A DNA stretch of 64,000 nt from Paenibacillus lignilyticus (GTDB lineage Bacteria; Bacillota; Bacilli; Paenibacillales; Paenibacillaceae). Shown here in pieces: positions 22,494 to 30,325 of this stretch (its first letter is position 1; each line of letters begins with the position of its first letter). The notes below the pieces were generated by a model, which saw only the letters and a program-made list of their open reading frames with translations, did no database searches and had not been told where the DNA came from. The position numbers and the translations under genes were made by a program. The DNA lies in contig NZ_JAGKSP010000003.1 of NCBI RefSeq assembly GCF_017942085.1, positions 124,001 to 188,000 of the forward strand, read 5' to 3'.

Positions 22494-23490
22494 AGGTCCT
22501 CACCCTTCTCGTCAAATGGCCGACCGTCCTCACTGCCGCCCAGAACAGTACTTCCGCCATGATGTTCCACAGCCGAGCGATAATGGATATATATAACGCC
22601 GTCTCGGCGCCAAGCTTGAGCGACAAGAAATACACCAGGAAACCTTCGCGCACTCCCAGCCCGCCAGGCAACGGACTGAACAAACCGAGCAGCCAGGATG
22701 TAGCAAAGGTGCCGGCGGCGTACCACAAGCCGATATGCCCTTGCTCGAAGCTATTTGTCAGCAGCCAGAAAGCAATGCCCATAATGAAATGACTCCCGAG
22801 GAAACACGCCAAGCAGCCGAAAAAACGGTTCCGCGTCAATCCTGCCTCTCCGGACCATGCAGCTGATTGAGTTGCTCGCAATGATGACAGCCTGGCAAAG
22901 AAGCGCCGCAGCAATACCCGCCGCGAAACTCGAACGAACAGCGCACGAATCGCTGCCGCTCCCTTGTTGTAATAGACATAGGTAAGCGCGAACAACAAAA
23001 TGACTCCGAATAGGCTTGCTGCCGGGGCGATGTCCAGGCTTACCAGCAAAATCAATGCGTAGCAGAGCGCCGCGGATACGAGCAGTACGTTCTCGTAGAC
23101 GATGGCCGCGAGCTGCGCGTTCAGCGATACGCCGGCGCGCGAAGCAAGAACGACACGGCCCGCATAATTCCAGAAACCGCCCGGGAGGTACTTGCCGAAC
23201 TGCGAGTCGATGAAGATCCGCAAGCCGTCCAGCAGCGGCAGTTTGACGCCGTTCCTTGGCTTACCGGGTTCCTCGCCCGCGGCGTTCACAATCAGCACCC
23301 AAATGCCTGCCTGCAGCATAAGGAAGAACGCGAATACGGCTATGGACGAATAAAACCGCAAGCTCGCATGCGCTAAGAACGACTCGATGTCCGCCAGCTT
23401 CAGCGGCATGTTCCGCAAGACGAAGAAGACGATGATTCCCGCAAGCGCGAGCTTGAGTGCCGTCGGCGCCAGCCTTCGAAGCACCGCCAT
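22480..23490 (-). CDS. UPF0104 / lysylphosphatidylglycerol synthase-type membrane protein
   Basis: A 336-aa integral membrane protein with about eight hydrophobic segments and the family's conserved FGKYLPGGFWNYAGRVVLAS and FSPLPGGLGVREGFLVYFLS. The LPG_synthase_TM/YbhN family includes the flippase part of MprF and AglD-type proteins. Members next to glycosyltransferases are thought to move or use polyprenyl- or lipid-linked sugars. There is no MprF synthase domain. It is co-transcribed with the GT4 gene (14-base overlap). Confidence 0.88.
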   Translation of the reverse strand: MAVLRRLAPTALKLALAGIIVFFVLRNMPLKLADIESFLAHASLRFYSSIAVFAFFLMLQAGIWVLIVNAAGEEPGKPRNGVKLPLLDGLRIFIDSQFGKYLPGGFWNYAGRVVLASRAGVSLNAQLAAIVYENVLLVSAALCYALILLVSLDIAPAASLFGVILLFALTYVYYNKGAAAIRALFVRVSRRVLLRRFFARLSSLRATQSAAWSGEAGLTRNRFFGCLACFLGSHFIMGIAFWLLTNSFEQGHIGLWYAAGTFATSWLLGLFSPLPGGLGVREGFLVYFLSLKLGAETALYISIIARLWNIMAEVLFWAAVRTVGHLTRRVRTYDEA

Positions 23491-23600
23491 CTCTCAACCA
23501 CCTCCCGACTGGGTAGAAACCATCCTTCAATGCTAATGCAGAACTGTTTGCGCAATGTCAACCAAATATGCGATTCGCATGAATTTTATGGAAGAAATGC

Positions 23601-23633
23601 AAAAATGGTTGAGCCTGCAAAGGCCCAACCATT
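23601..23633 (-). terminator. Rho-independent terminator
   Basis: On the minus strand AATGGTTGGGCC / GGCTCAACCATT stem, followed by T5, 34 bases after the stop of the gene at 23667. Confidence 0.8.
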
Positions 23634-23666
23634 ACTAACATGCTGTATTCGAAATGTCCTGCTGCT

Positions 23667-24005
23667 CTATATTAATGGAGAATGTGAAGTGTGAAGCACA
23701 TGCGTGTATTCCTCTAACGCTTCCTTGGCCCGCTGGAAATCTTCCTTATGGACCTGCAATTTCATGCCTGGATTCTGTCCGCCTGTATGCATCGTGCCGG
23801 CAACAATGCCGGATGCCGACGAACCGTCCAGCTCGCGGAGGCGGGAGCGAATCCCCCGTCCATGCAAGTAAGCATGTTTGTCTTGGATTTCATCCGCTTG
23901 ATTGCCTGGTGCGGTCAGAACGGTTTTCCAGCGGTTTGCGCGAATGATAAGGGCTGCGGCAATCAAGAACACAGAGACACCAACGATAATCCATACAACA
24001 TTCAT
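23667..24005 (-). CDS. Small membrane-anchored hypothetical protein
   Basis: About 112 aa from the ATG at 24005 (GAGGTG seven bases upstream). One N-terminal transmembrane helix (NVVWIIVGVSVFLIAAALII) is followed by a positively charged step and a soluble domain (IRSRLRELDGSSASG, MKLQVHKEDFQRAKEALEEY). The last part resembles the C-terminal segment of small DUF2007-like 'signal transducing' proteins. Monocistronic with its own terminator. Function unknown. Confidence 0.7.
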   Translation of the reverse strand: MNVVWIIVGVSVFLIAAALIIRANRWKTVLTAPGNQADEIQDKHAYLHGRGIRSRLRELDGSSASGIVAGTMHTGGQNPGMKLQVHKEDFQRAKEALEEYTHVLHTSHSPLI

Positions 24006-24108
24006 CGTCATTCACCTCTTCGTTCTGGGGGAGATCCCCCGTTTCCTTTACCTTAACCATCACCATTCGCACTTGAACCAACCGGACAAGCCCATTTTTC
24101 ACTTGCCT

Positions 24109-24234
24109 TTATTTCTCCCAAAGTTCAATTAGGCGACCATCCGGATCTGCAATCCAAACTACTTCGCCGTACCATTTTTTCACGGCCTCAAGATTCTTCG
24201 TTCTCCAAAATATGCCTCCGACACCTTTAATCAT
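24109..24234 (-). pseudogene. Glyoxalase/VOC-fold gene reduced to 41 codons by an in-frame internal deletion
   Basis: AAGGAG nine bases before ATG 24234 starts MIKGVGGIFWRTKNLEAVKK and WYGEV, the first strand and helix of a vicinal-oxygen-chelate protein. The reading continues without a break into VWIADPDGRLIELWEK and a TAA. That is the last strand of the same family, where intact members are ~115-130 aa. About 75-85 residues, including the middle strands and metal ligands, are missing, so it cannot fold as an active enzyme although it is still translatable. Confidence 0.7.
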
Positions 24235-24263
24235 CGTATCTAACTCCTTCGCAGGTTTCATGT

Positions 24264-24932
24264 CTATTTTTTCATAATCGCCCTAAACAAGAAAAATAAC
24301 AACACCAGGCAGCCAACTGCTCCTATTTCTGTCCATGTTTTGTTCTTATTACTCTGATTCTTGTCAGCTGCATTTACAAATTGTTCCGGTACTACATCTT
24401 CTGCGGTCTGGTCCGTTGCATCGGACGGATTTACGCTTTCGGAAGTGTTTGCAGCTCCCGGAGCTTCATTTTGTTCCGTTTGAGTATCTGCTTGGGTGCT
24501 CGTGTTCTCGGTGTTACCGGAAGAATCAGACGCATTCTCAGGTGTCATCGCAGTGTCAGGAGCCGGAGCGGCTTCCGCCGGCAATGCTACCGTGAACGAA
24601 TAATTGCCTTTAATATTGTGGCCATCTTCCCCAATAATGCGCCAATTGACCGTGTAGGCGCCATCCGCCAGAGGGGCATCCAATACACCTGTCAACTGAT
24701 CCTCGCCGGCTTCGATCTTGACCGGGATTTCCTTATTTGAAGCATCCGTAACCTTAAGTACAACGACGGGTTCAATCTCGGTGGCAAACGATAATGTGAT
24801 CTCACTCACGGCCGTTGTAACCGTCTCGTCTTTGGCCGGTGTTGAACTTTTCAAATCGGTATGCGCAGATACCGTCCGCGGTAGTAATAACGCAACGAAT
24901 AGGGCGAAGCATAGTGCCAAATATTTGTTCAT
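24264..24932 (-). CDS. CopC-domain copper-binding protein, surface anchored
   Basis: A 222-aa exported protein. A signal peptide (MNKYLALCFALFVALLLP, cleavage after VSA) exposes an N-terminal histidine (AHTDLKSSTPA), as needed for the type-2 copper site of CopC. GEDGHNIKGNYSFTV supplies the second His motif. A ~70-residue Ser/Thr/Glu-rich linker (SSGNTENTSTQADTQTEQNE) leads to a C-terminal membrane helix and basic tail (GCLVLLFFLFRAIMKK). This is the CopC-like YobA type. No CopD follows, unlike the common copC-copD pairs, so it acts alone or with a distant partner. Confidence 0.88.
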   Translation of the reverse strand: MNKYLALCFALFVALLLPRTVSAHTDLKSSTPAKDETVTTAVSEITLSFATEIEPVVVLKVTDASNKEIPVKIEAGEDQLTGVLDAPLADGAYTVNWRIIGEDGHNIKGNYSFTVALPAEAAPAPDTAMTPENASDSSGNTENTSTQADTQTEQNEAPGAANTSESVNPSDATDQTAEDVVPEQFVNAADKNQSNKNKTWTEIGAVGCLVLLFFLFRAIMKK

Positions 24933-25049
24933 CTTTATATCCCCTTTTAAGAAAACTAGCTCCTAGAAAGTTTACCATGTCATTTCTCGCTTGAAATGAC
25001 TCTTTCGGGCTATAGATCCAAACCATACGTGACTTTTGTCCGGCTATTC

Positions 25050-26432
25050 CTATCCCCTCTTTACAAATTTCACACCCGTGCGCAGCTTTAACAGCTCGCG
25101 AATACCGTCGCCAATGGCTTGGATGCCCGGCTCCAGGAGTCTATCCTCAACCTGCGAAACGCTAAGCCGGATGACTCCTTGCTTCCGAAATGCCGGCAGG
25201 AACAGGTGCTGCGCTGGATGGACCCGCACGCCGCGCCCGAGCAAGTGGTCGGCCACCGTTTGCGCTCGAAGCGGAGCCGGCAATTCAATTGTGGTGTAGA
25301 AGCCGGAATACGATCCTGTGTGTGCGGTTCCCGGAGGTAGATGCTTGCGGTACGCTTCTTGCAGAAGCACCGCTTTGCGACGATAAATCTCTCGCATCCG
25401 GCCAATATGGGCAGCGAACATGCCGCTCTCGAGGTACACCTCGAGCGCTCCTTGCGTTAGCAAAGGCGAATGCACATCAGCCACAGCCTTCGCCCGCAGA
25501 AACCCTTCCCGCAATCCATCAGGCAGCACGGCCAGCCCGAGGCGCAAGCCCGGAAGCATGACTTTAGAGAAGCTTTTTACATAGATGATTCGCCCTGAAG
25601 GATCATAGGCGAACATGGGATCGTTCTTGGGATCCCCATCCAGGTCGCCCATGTAGTCATCCTCGATGATATACACATCATACTGCTGCGCCAGCACTAC
25701 CATCCTTTTGCGAGCTTCGTTCGTATGGCTGTACCCGGTTGGATTATGAAACCGCGAAACGGTGTAGAAGAATTTGACGTCCCGGTCTCGGAATAGTTCC
25801 TCCAACCGCTCTAAATCCATTCCGCCTTCCTCATAAGAAATACCGAACACTTCCCCACTATATTTCTCCAGCAATTCTACCATGCCGGCATGTACGGGTT
25901 GTTCAACTACGATGTTGCGCTTGCCGTTCGGAAACGTTAATCCCGCCAGCAAGCACAGAGCCTGCTGAGAGCCTGTTACCACGTAAATACGATCCGGAGA
26001 CGTGAATACCTGCAAATCTCGCAGATGACGGGACAGCTGGAACCGTAATGAAGCGAGGCCTTGACCGCTTGAATACGTGAACATATCCTCACGGTACCGT
26101 TCTATGGCTTCGTTTAAGCAGTGTTGGAAATCTCGATATGGCATGGCGCTTCGATCCGGTCCGGCCCACTCGAAATCGATGATGTCCTGTGCCGGTGACT
26201 CGCTTCTTGTTTCCTCCCTGCCGGGACTGCGGTGTGCTACATAATATCCGCTTTGAGGGACGGCATAGATTCGGTGCCGTCGCTCGAGCTCGCCATAAGC
26301 CCGAATGACCGTATTTCGACTGCATCCAAACACTTGCGCCGCTTCCCGTATGGACTGGAGCTTATCCCCCGGCTGCAATTGCCCCCTCTTCATTTCATTC
26401 AGGAGCTCTTCCACAATCGCTTCATATAGCAT
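25050..26432 (-). CDS. MocR-family regulator (GntR HTH plus aminotransferase domain)
   Basis: About 460 aa. Residues 1-70 are a GntR winged helix (LYEAIVEELLNEMKRGQLQP, then SIREAAQVFGCSRNTVIRAY). The remainder is a fold-type I aminotransferase domain with VVTGSQQALCLLAGL, the ED-DY site IIEDDYMGDLD and the PLP lysine in IYVKSFSKVMLPGLRLG. Such proteins sense PLP or amino-acid derivatives and often control a divergent gene. Here the divergent neighbour is a class D beta-lactamase. The start is ATG 26432 with AGGAG 11 bases upstream, somewhat long; a GTG at 26444 lacks spacing. Confidence 0.9.
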   Translation of the reverse strand: MLYEAIVEELLNEMKRGQLQPGDKLQSIREAAQVFGCSRNTVIRAYGELERRHRIYAVPQSGYYVAHRSPGREETRSESPAQDIIDFEWAGPDRSAMPYRDFQHCLNEAIERYREDMFTYSSGQGLASLRFQLSRHLRDLQVFTSPDRIYVVTGSQQALCLLAGLTFPNGKRNIVVEQPVHAGMVELLEKYSGEVFGISYEEGGMDLERLEELFRDRDVKFFYTVSRFHNPTGYSHTNEARKRMVVLAQQYDVYIIEDDYMGDLDGDPKNDPMFAYDPSGRIIYVKSFSKVMLPGLRLGLAVLPDGLREGFLRAKAVADVHSPLLTQGALEVYLESGMFAAHIGRMREIYRRKAVLLQEAYRKHLPPGTAHTGSYSGFYTTIELPAPLRAQTVADHLLGRGVRVHPAQHLFLPAFRKQGVIRLSVSQVEDRLLEPGIQAIGDGIRELLKLRTGVKFVKRG

Positions 26433-26461
26433 CCTATCTCGCACTCCTCTCTACCAACTGT

Positions 26462-26481
26462 ATGGGTACAATTACCCCAAA
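26462..26481. promoter_or_regulatory. Possible MocR operator (inverted repeat)
   Basis: The intergenic region between MocR and the divergent beta-lactamase contains GGGTA-caat-TACCC within TATGGGTACAATTACCCCAA. The position, just upstream of the MocR start, fits autoregulation. No experimental site is known to me for this sequence. Confidence 0.35.
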
Positions 26482-26579
26482 CCGCAAAGCAAACTAACCG
26501 TTCCTTCCTTTATACTCGGTGATGTCGACATGAGCCTTTCTGTTACGCCATTATGAAGAAGTCCGAGGAGGAATGCAAC

Positions 26580-27383
26580 GTGATTACTTGGAGAAAGAAA
26601 TACCGTATATTGGCCCTCTCTGCCTTGCTAGTCGCCGGCACAATGGAAAGTTCATCACTTCCCGTGAACGCCGCTGCAAGAGATTCGAAGCTCCATTGCG
26701 AGGATCTGTTCCATGATGTTCAAGGTACGCTGATTATCAAAAATCTGAAGACTGACCGCGTCTTGGTCTGCAATCCTGAACGAAGCAAGCAGCGCTTTAC
26801 ACCGGAATCTTCGTTTAAGGTACCGAACGCGCTCATTGGTCTGGAAGTGAAAGCTGTACGAGATGAATATGACGTGAAACGGTGGGACGGCGTCATCCGG
26901 CCGTTCGAGGCTTGGAATATGGACCATTCGCTGGCTTCAGCAATGCGTGCGTCTGCAATCTGGTATTATCAGGCGATGGCTCGGGACATTGGGGAGGAGC
27001 GCATGAAGAGTTTCGTAGAGCGCATCCATTACGGAAATAGGGATATAAGCGGAGGAATCGATACCTTTTGGCTGAATAGTTCACTGAAGATCTCGGCGGA
27101 GGAGCAGGTCGGTTTCATGGAAGATTTGGTGAAGGAGACACTGCCTTTCGAGGAACAAACGATGAAGACGGTAAAACGGATTATGATCGATAACGACCAG
27201 GATCGTTACACCGTACATGGGAAGACGGGTACGCGTCTGTCTGATATGGGGCTAGGATGGTATGTGGGCTATGTTGAGCGCGGAAAGACTGACTTTGTAT
27301 TTGCTGCTAACGTAGACAGCAGCGGGACGACCGCCAAGACGATTACGCTGGAAGCCTTGAAGAATCTCGGAATATTTAGGTAG
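26580..27383 (+). CDS. Class D (OXA-type) serine beta-lactamase-like protein
   Basis: About 267 aa from the GTG at 26580, chosen because GGAGG lies eight bases upstream. A signal peptide (KYRILALSALLVAG, Ala-rich end) leads to a penicilloyl-serine transferase domain. The motifs are PESSFKVPNA (S77-x-x-K80), SAIWYYQ (S-x-V/I), YGNRDISGG, W at FWLNSSLKIS, and HGKTGT. All catalytic elements of class D enzymes (as in Bacillus BSU/BPU-type) are present. Intact, divergent from a MocR regulator. It would hydrolyse beta-lactams outside the membrane, or act in cell wall sensing. Confidence 0.88.
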   Translation: MITWRKKYRILALSALLVAGTMESSSLPVNAAARDSKLHCEDLFHDVQGTLIIKNLKTDRVLVCNPERSKQRFTPESSFKVPNALIGLEVKAVRDEYDVKRWDGVIRPFEAWNMDHSLASAMRASAIWYYQAMARDIGEERMKSFVERIHYGNRDISGGIDTFWLNSSLKISAEEQVGFMEDLVKETLPFEEQTMKTVKRIMIDNDQDRYTVHGKTGTRLSDMGLGWYVGYVERGKTDFVFAANVDSSGTTAKTITLEALKNLGIFR

Positions 27384-27394
27384 CCGCAAGTGAG

Positions 27395-27430
27395 AAAATG
27401 GCAGCCGATAGTCGGCTGCCATCGTTTTTA
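27395..27430 (+). terminator. Rho-independent terminator of the beta-lactamase gene
   Basis: ATGGCAGCCGA / TCGGCTGCCAT stem with a TAG loop, followed by CG and T5, 15 bases after the stop. Confidence 0.9.
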
Positions 27431-27464
27431 TATGAAATGAGCATGCTTGGCACGAAACCATCGC

Positions 27465-27815
27465 TTACAATTTAATTAGAACTTCCGTGCCATCATGTGA
27501 TCGAACATCAACCAGAATTGTCCCTCTGCAACGTTGCAGCTCCTTGATAAGCTGCTTGATCGCTTGTTTCGTGCTTCGGTTTTCGACAATCGACAGCACC
27601 AATTCAAGCCCGAAATTTCTGCTGATCAGCCCAAGCTCGGATTCATCGATTCGGCTAGAGTGGCCGTCCGCATGTCCTTCGTTCCGAATCAGCCAACCTC
27701 TCATTTTCCGCCTAAAAACATCCATAGTCAGAATACCGCTCCCCATGCGTAATAGGGCATAAGGAACCGGAATTGTAAAAGCATGCTCGTTGTTCTTGAC
27801 CTTAATGATCATCAT
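27465..27815 (-). CDS. Hypothetical protein, third gene of the DUF2089 operon
   Basis: A 116-aa soluble protein (MMIIKVKNNEHAFTIPVPYA, then ELVLSIVENRSTKQAIKQLI, ending DVRSHDGTEVLIKL). Its ending resembles the last strands of the neighbouring LiaX-like protein (VDIRSGDKDTITVVIE), so the two may share a small beta domain. GATGAGG is close to the first ATG, and the second ATG one codon on is as likely. Five bases separate it from the upstream gene's stop, so it is operonic. Function unknown. Confidence 0.65.
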   Translation of the reverse strand: MMIIKVKNNEHAFTIPVPYALLRMGSGILTMDVFRRKMRGWLIRNEGHADGHSSRIDESELGLISRNFGLELVLSIVENRSTKQAIKQLIKELQRCRGTILVDVRSHDGTEVLIKL

Positions 27816-27821
27816 GCCTCA

Positions 27822-28253
27822 TCACTCAATCACTACGGTGATCGTATCCTTGTCACCGGAGCGAATGTCAACGATTTGACCGTCCAGCTCGTTCTCGATT
27901 GCTTCGATCAACATGGAGATATCGATATCCTTCACATACTTTGCGGCCTGCGGAATATTGGAGGCGACCGTGTGTCCCGCACCGAGCACGGCTTTCACCA
28001 GTTTAATCGGCAAATTGATGCTGATATTATCGTTGTCTTGAGATGTTACTCGTATTTTTAACGTTTTGTTTAAATAATCACCGGATGCCGACGACAGTTT
28101 CTTCGGAAAGTCGGATCTCCCCCACGCCTGCACAGCTTGTGATGCAGGAGCCGTTTGCTTCTCCGTAAGCGCGTCAATTAATTGCGAAGCCTTGTCAGAA
28201 TCAATTTTACCTTCCTGCATCATGGAAAGCACTTTGCTAATTTCCTCTTTCAT
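27822..28253 (-). CDS. SHOCT-like / YvlB-LiaX N-terminal domain protein
   Basis: A 143-aa soluble protein. Residues 1-30 form the helical SHOCT-like motif (KEEISKVLSMMQEGKIDSDK, ASQLIDAL), as at the N-terminus of YvlB/LiaX, the envelope-stress proteins of Firmicutes. The rest is beta-rich (LKIRVTSQDNDNISINLPIK, LDGQIVDIRSGD). GGAGGAG stands before the ATG. It lies 12 bases after the DUF2089 gene, suggesting that the zinc-ribbon HTH protein regulates this envelope-associated pair. Confidence 0.78.
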   Translation of the reverse strand: MKEEISKVLSMMQEGKIDSDKASQLIDALTEKQTAPASQAVQAWGRSDFPKKLSSASGDYLNKTLKIRVTSQDNDNISINLPIKLVKAVLGAGHTVASNIPQAAKYVKDIDISMLIEAIENELDGQIVDIRSGDKDTITVVIE

Positions 28254-28265
28254 GGTTTCTCCTCC

Positions 28266-28631
28266 TTAATCATGCTTTAACATCTTGACTGCTTCATCCG
28301 CTGTAATTTCGCCACTCTCCAGCATGGAAATTACCTTCTTCTCATCGACTTCCGGCTTCTTCCGCGTATCGTATCCGAGGGCAGTAATAATATCGTTGAG
28401 CTTGCCGCGCACCGTCGGGTACGAAATGCCGAGCTCTTTCTCGACTTCCTTGATGTTGCCTCTGTTCACGAGAAAGGTGATTGCAAAATGGAGCTGTTCG
28501 GGCGAAAGCAGAGCCAGCTTCGATAATTCAAAATGATTCTCAATCGTCGTCCGGCAATGACCGCATTCCAGCTTGGTGGCGTGCAGCGGATGGTTACAGA
28601 CCGGACACTGCGTGAGGATGGGATACTTCAT
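28266..28631 (-). CDS. DUF2089 zinc-ribbon HTH protein
   Basis: A 121-aa protein with an N-terminal zinc ribbon (CPVCNH...CGHC: C9, C12, C23, C26), then FELSKLALLSPEQLHFAITF and an HTH of the DUF2089 family (GNIKEVEKELGISYPTVRGK LN split over about residues 58-80). It ends in a SHOCT-like helix pair (SMLESGEITADEAVKML) like the next gene. It probably binds DNA and regulates its own operon. AAAGGAG precedes the ATG. The AT-rich 28640-28740 stretch upstream should hold the promoter. Confidence 0.82.
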   Translation of the reverse strand: MKYPILTQCPVCNHPLHATKLECGHCRTTIENHFELSKLALLSPEQLHFAITFLVNRGNIKEVEKELGISYPTVRGKLNDIITALGYDTRKKPEVDEKKVISMLESGEITADEAVKMLKHD

Positions 28632-28747
28632 ACTCCACTCCTTTCATAGTTCAAAGTGTAAATCAACATATTCAATTTGTAAATACGAAATTTAAATAAA
28701 ATCAATTTTTAAATTAATAATATTGATTTTCGGATTTAGAACCTCAA

Positions 28748-28819
28748 TAAAAAGCCTCATCAAATCAGTCGAGATGATCCCCTTTTCAAGCTGGATCATC
28801 CTAATTGACTCGATGAGGC
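28748..28819 (-). terminator. Long imperfect terminator hairpin of the EstB-like gene
   Basis: GCCTCATC at one end and GATGAGGC at the other are joined by a 19-bp inner stem. Every mismatch in the inner stem is a transition (thus able to form G-U pairs), around a ~12-base loop. On the minus strand it is followed by TTTTTATTG. It begins 33 bases after the stop at 28852. Confidence 0.8.
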
Positions 28820-28851
28820 ACTATTGCCGGCGAAAATAATAATAATCAACG

Positions 28852-30096
28852 TTAGTCTTCGATCGCTTGGTAGACCATCGTCCAGAAATCGTGAATTACG
28901 CGTGCGGAATCCGGAGTGGTCATGCCTACTTGGGTAAGCAGAATGCCGGTGAGCTGTTTATCCGGATCGGCGTAAGTCGCAGTGCCGGTGCCCCCGTCCC
29001 AGCCGAACTGACCGATGGATGCGTAATCGCCGCGGTAGGTGCGCACTGCCATTCCGAAACCCCAGCCACCGTGCTGCCCTTGGCCGTGCGACAGATGGAC
29101 GAAGTTCTTGGCCATGGCATCTCGGGCTGCCTGTTGCTCCGGCGTTAAATGATTGGTTGTCATCAATTGAACAGCCGGCCGAGAGAGGATCCGTTCGGTC
29201 CCGTGCATCCCTTGGTTTAAGAGCATTTGTAAATAGGCGTGATAGTCATCTGCGGTAGAGACCAGCCCGCCGCCGCCTCCCTGAAAAGCCGGAGGTTGAC
29301 TGTAGCGTCCCTCGATCGCCTCATCCCAAATATTGAACTGTCCGGTCTGCGGATCGGGGGAGTAGCTAGGAGGCAGTCGTTCAATCTTGCTGGCGGGAAC
29401 GTGAAAGCCGGTGTCCTTCATGCCAAGCGGATTAAAAATACGTTCGCGCAAGAACGTCTCGAACGTCTGACCCGTAACCCTGGAAACGAGCACTCCCAGC
29501 ACGTCGATACTGATGTGGTACTGCCACCGCTCTCCGGGCTGATAGCTCAGAGGAAGCGTACCCAGGCGGCGCATCCACTCGTCCGGATCGGGCAGCTTCA
29601 CCTGTCCGGTATCGTATATCCCCTGCGTGAAGATTGCGGTGAAGATTGGAGAGCCCAGCAACCCCATATCCATTCCGAGCCCGAACGTGGAAGTTAATAA
29701 GTCCCGTACGGTAATCGGTCGTCGCGCCGGCACGGTGTCTTCCAGCGGTCCGTCGGGCTGTTTCAGCACCTGCCTGTTGGCGAGTTCGGGAAGCCATGGA
29801 TCTACCGGGTCGTCCAGGTGGAGCTTGCACTCGTCGAGCAGAATCATCACTGGCGCGACCGCGACCAGCTTGGAAGTGGAGGCCATCCGGAAGATCGAAT
29901 CTCGGCGGATTGGCGCTCCCCCGTCTTGACGCATCGTGCCGATGGCTTCCACGTGCTTCTCACCGTACCGGCTGACCAAAGCGACTAGCCCGGGAATCTT
30001 CCCGGACTCGACGTGCCGCGCCAACACGTCGTGCAATTTGCGTAATCCGATTTCGGAGAAGCCTGCGTTACTTCGTCCCTTTGCATGCTGTTCCAT
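28852..30096 (-). CDS. Serine hydrolase, class C beta-lactamase/esterase family
   Basis: A 414-aa cytoplasmic (no signal peptide) serine hydrolase of the EstB/beta-lactamase-related type. The active-site S-x-x-K is in FRMASTSKLV (about residues 70-76); a Tyr-containing second motif is at WQYHISIDVLG, and the conserved GWGFGMAVRT and FGWDGGTGTATYADP replace the KTG box as in EstB. These enzymes are esterases or D-aminopeptidases with little beta-lactamase activity. GAGGG precedes the ATG. Monocistronic with a large terminator. Confidence 0.88.
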   Translation of the reverse strand: MEQHAKGRSNAGFSEIGLRKLHDVLARHVESGKIPGLVALVSRYGEKHVEAIGTMRQDGGAPIRRDSIFRMASTSKLVAVAPVMILLDECKLHLDDPVDPWLPELANRQVLKQPDGPLEDTVPARRPITVRDLLTSTFGLGMDMGLLGSPIFTAIFTQGIYDTGQVKLPDPDEWMRRLGTLPLSYQPGERWQYHISIDVLGVLVSRVTGQTFETFLRERIFNPLGMKDTGFHVPASKIERLPPSYSPDPQTGQFNIWDEAIEGRYSQPPAFQGGGGGLVSTADDYHAYLQMLLNQGMHGTERILSRPAVQLMTTNHLTPEQQAARDAMAKNFVHLSHGQGQHGGWGFGMAVRTYRGDYASIGQFGWDGGTGTATYADPDKQLTGILLTQVGMTTPDSARVIHDFWTMVYQAIED

Positions 30097-30199
30097 TTGG
30101 TTTCCCTCTCTTCTCTCTTAATCTTGCGGTAGACCCTATCGTTAAGGTACAAACATGATTACCCAATAGTTGAGAAAACGAATGGTATCCGCAGGCATG

Positions 30200-30233
30200 A
30201 AAAAAGACCGGATAATCTCATTATCCGGTCTTT
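30200..30233 (-). terminator. Rho-independent terminator of the stalk-domain gene
   Basis: AAAGACCGGATAA / TTATCCGGTCTTT perfect 13-bp stem, followed on the minus strand by TTT. It lies about 90 bases beyond the stop at 30326. Confidence 0.85.
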
Positions 30234-30325
30234 CCTCCACCATCTGCATCGGAGTACCCTGGAGGGTTTACCAATGTCTGTCTAAGAGGCGCACTTCCTT
30301 AGCTTATTGCACACATGTACTCGAA

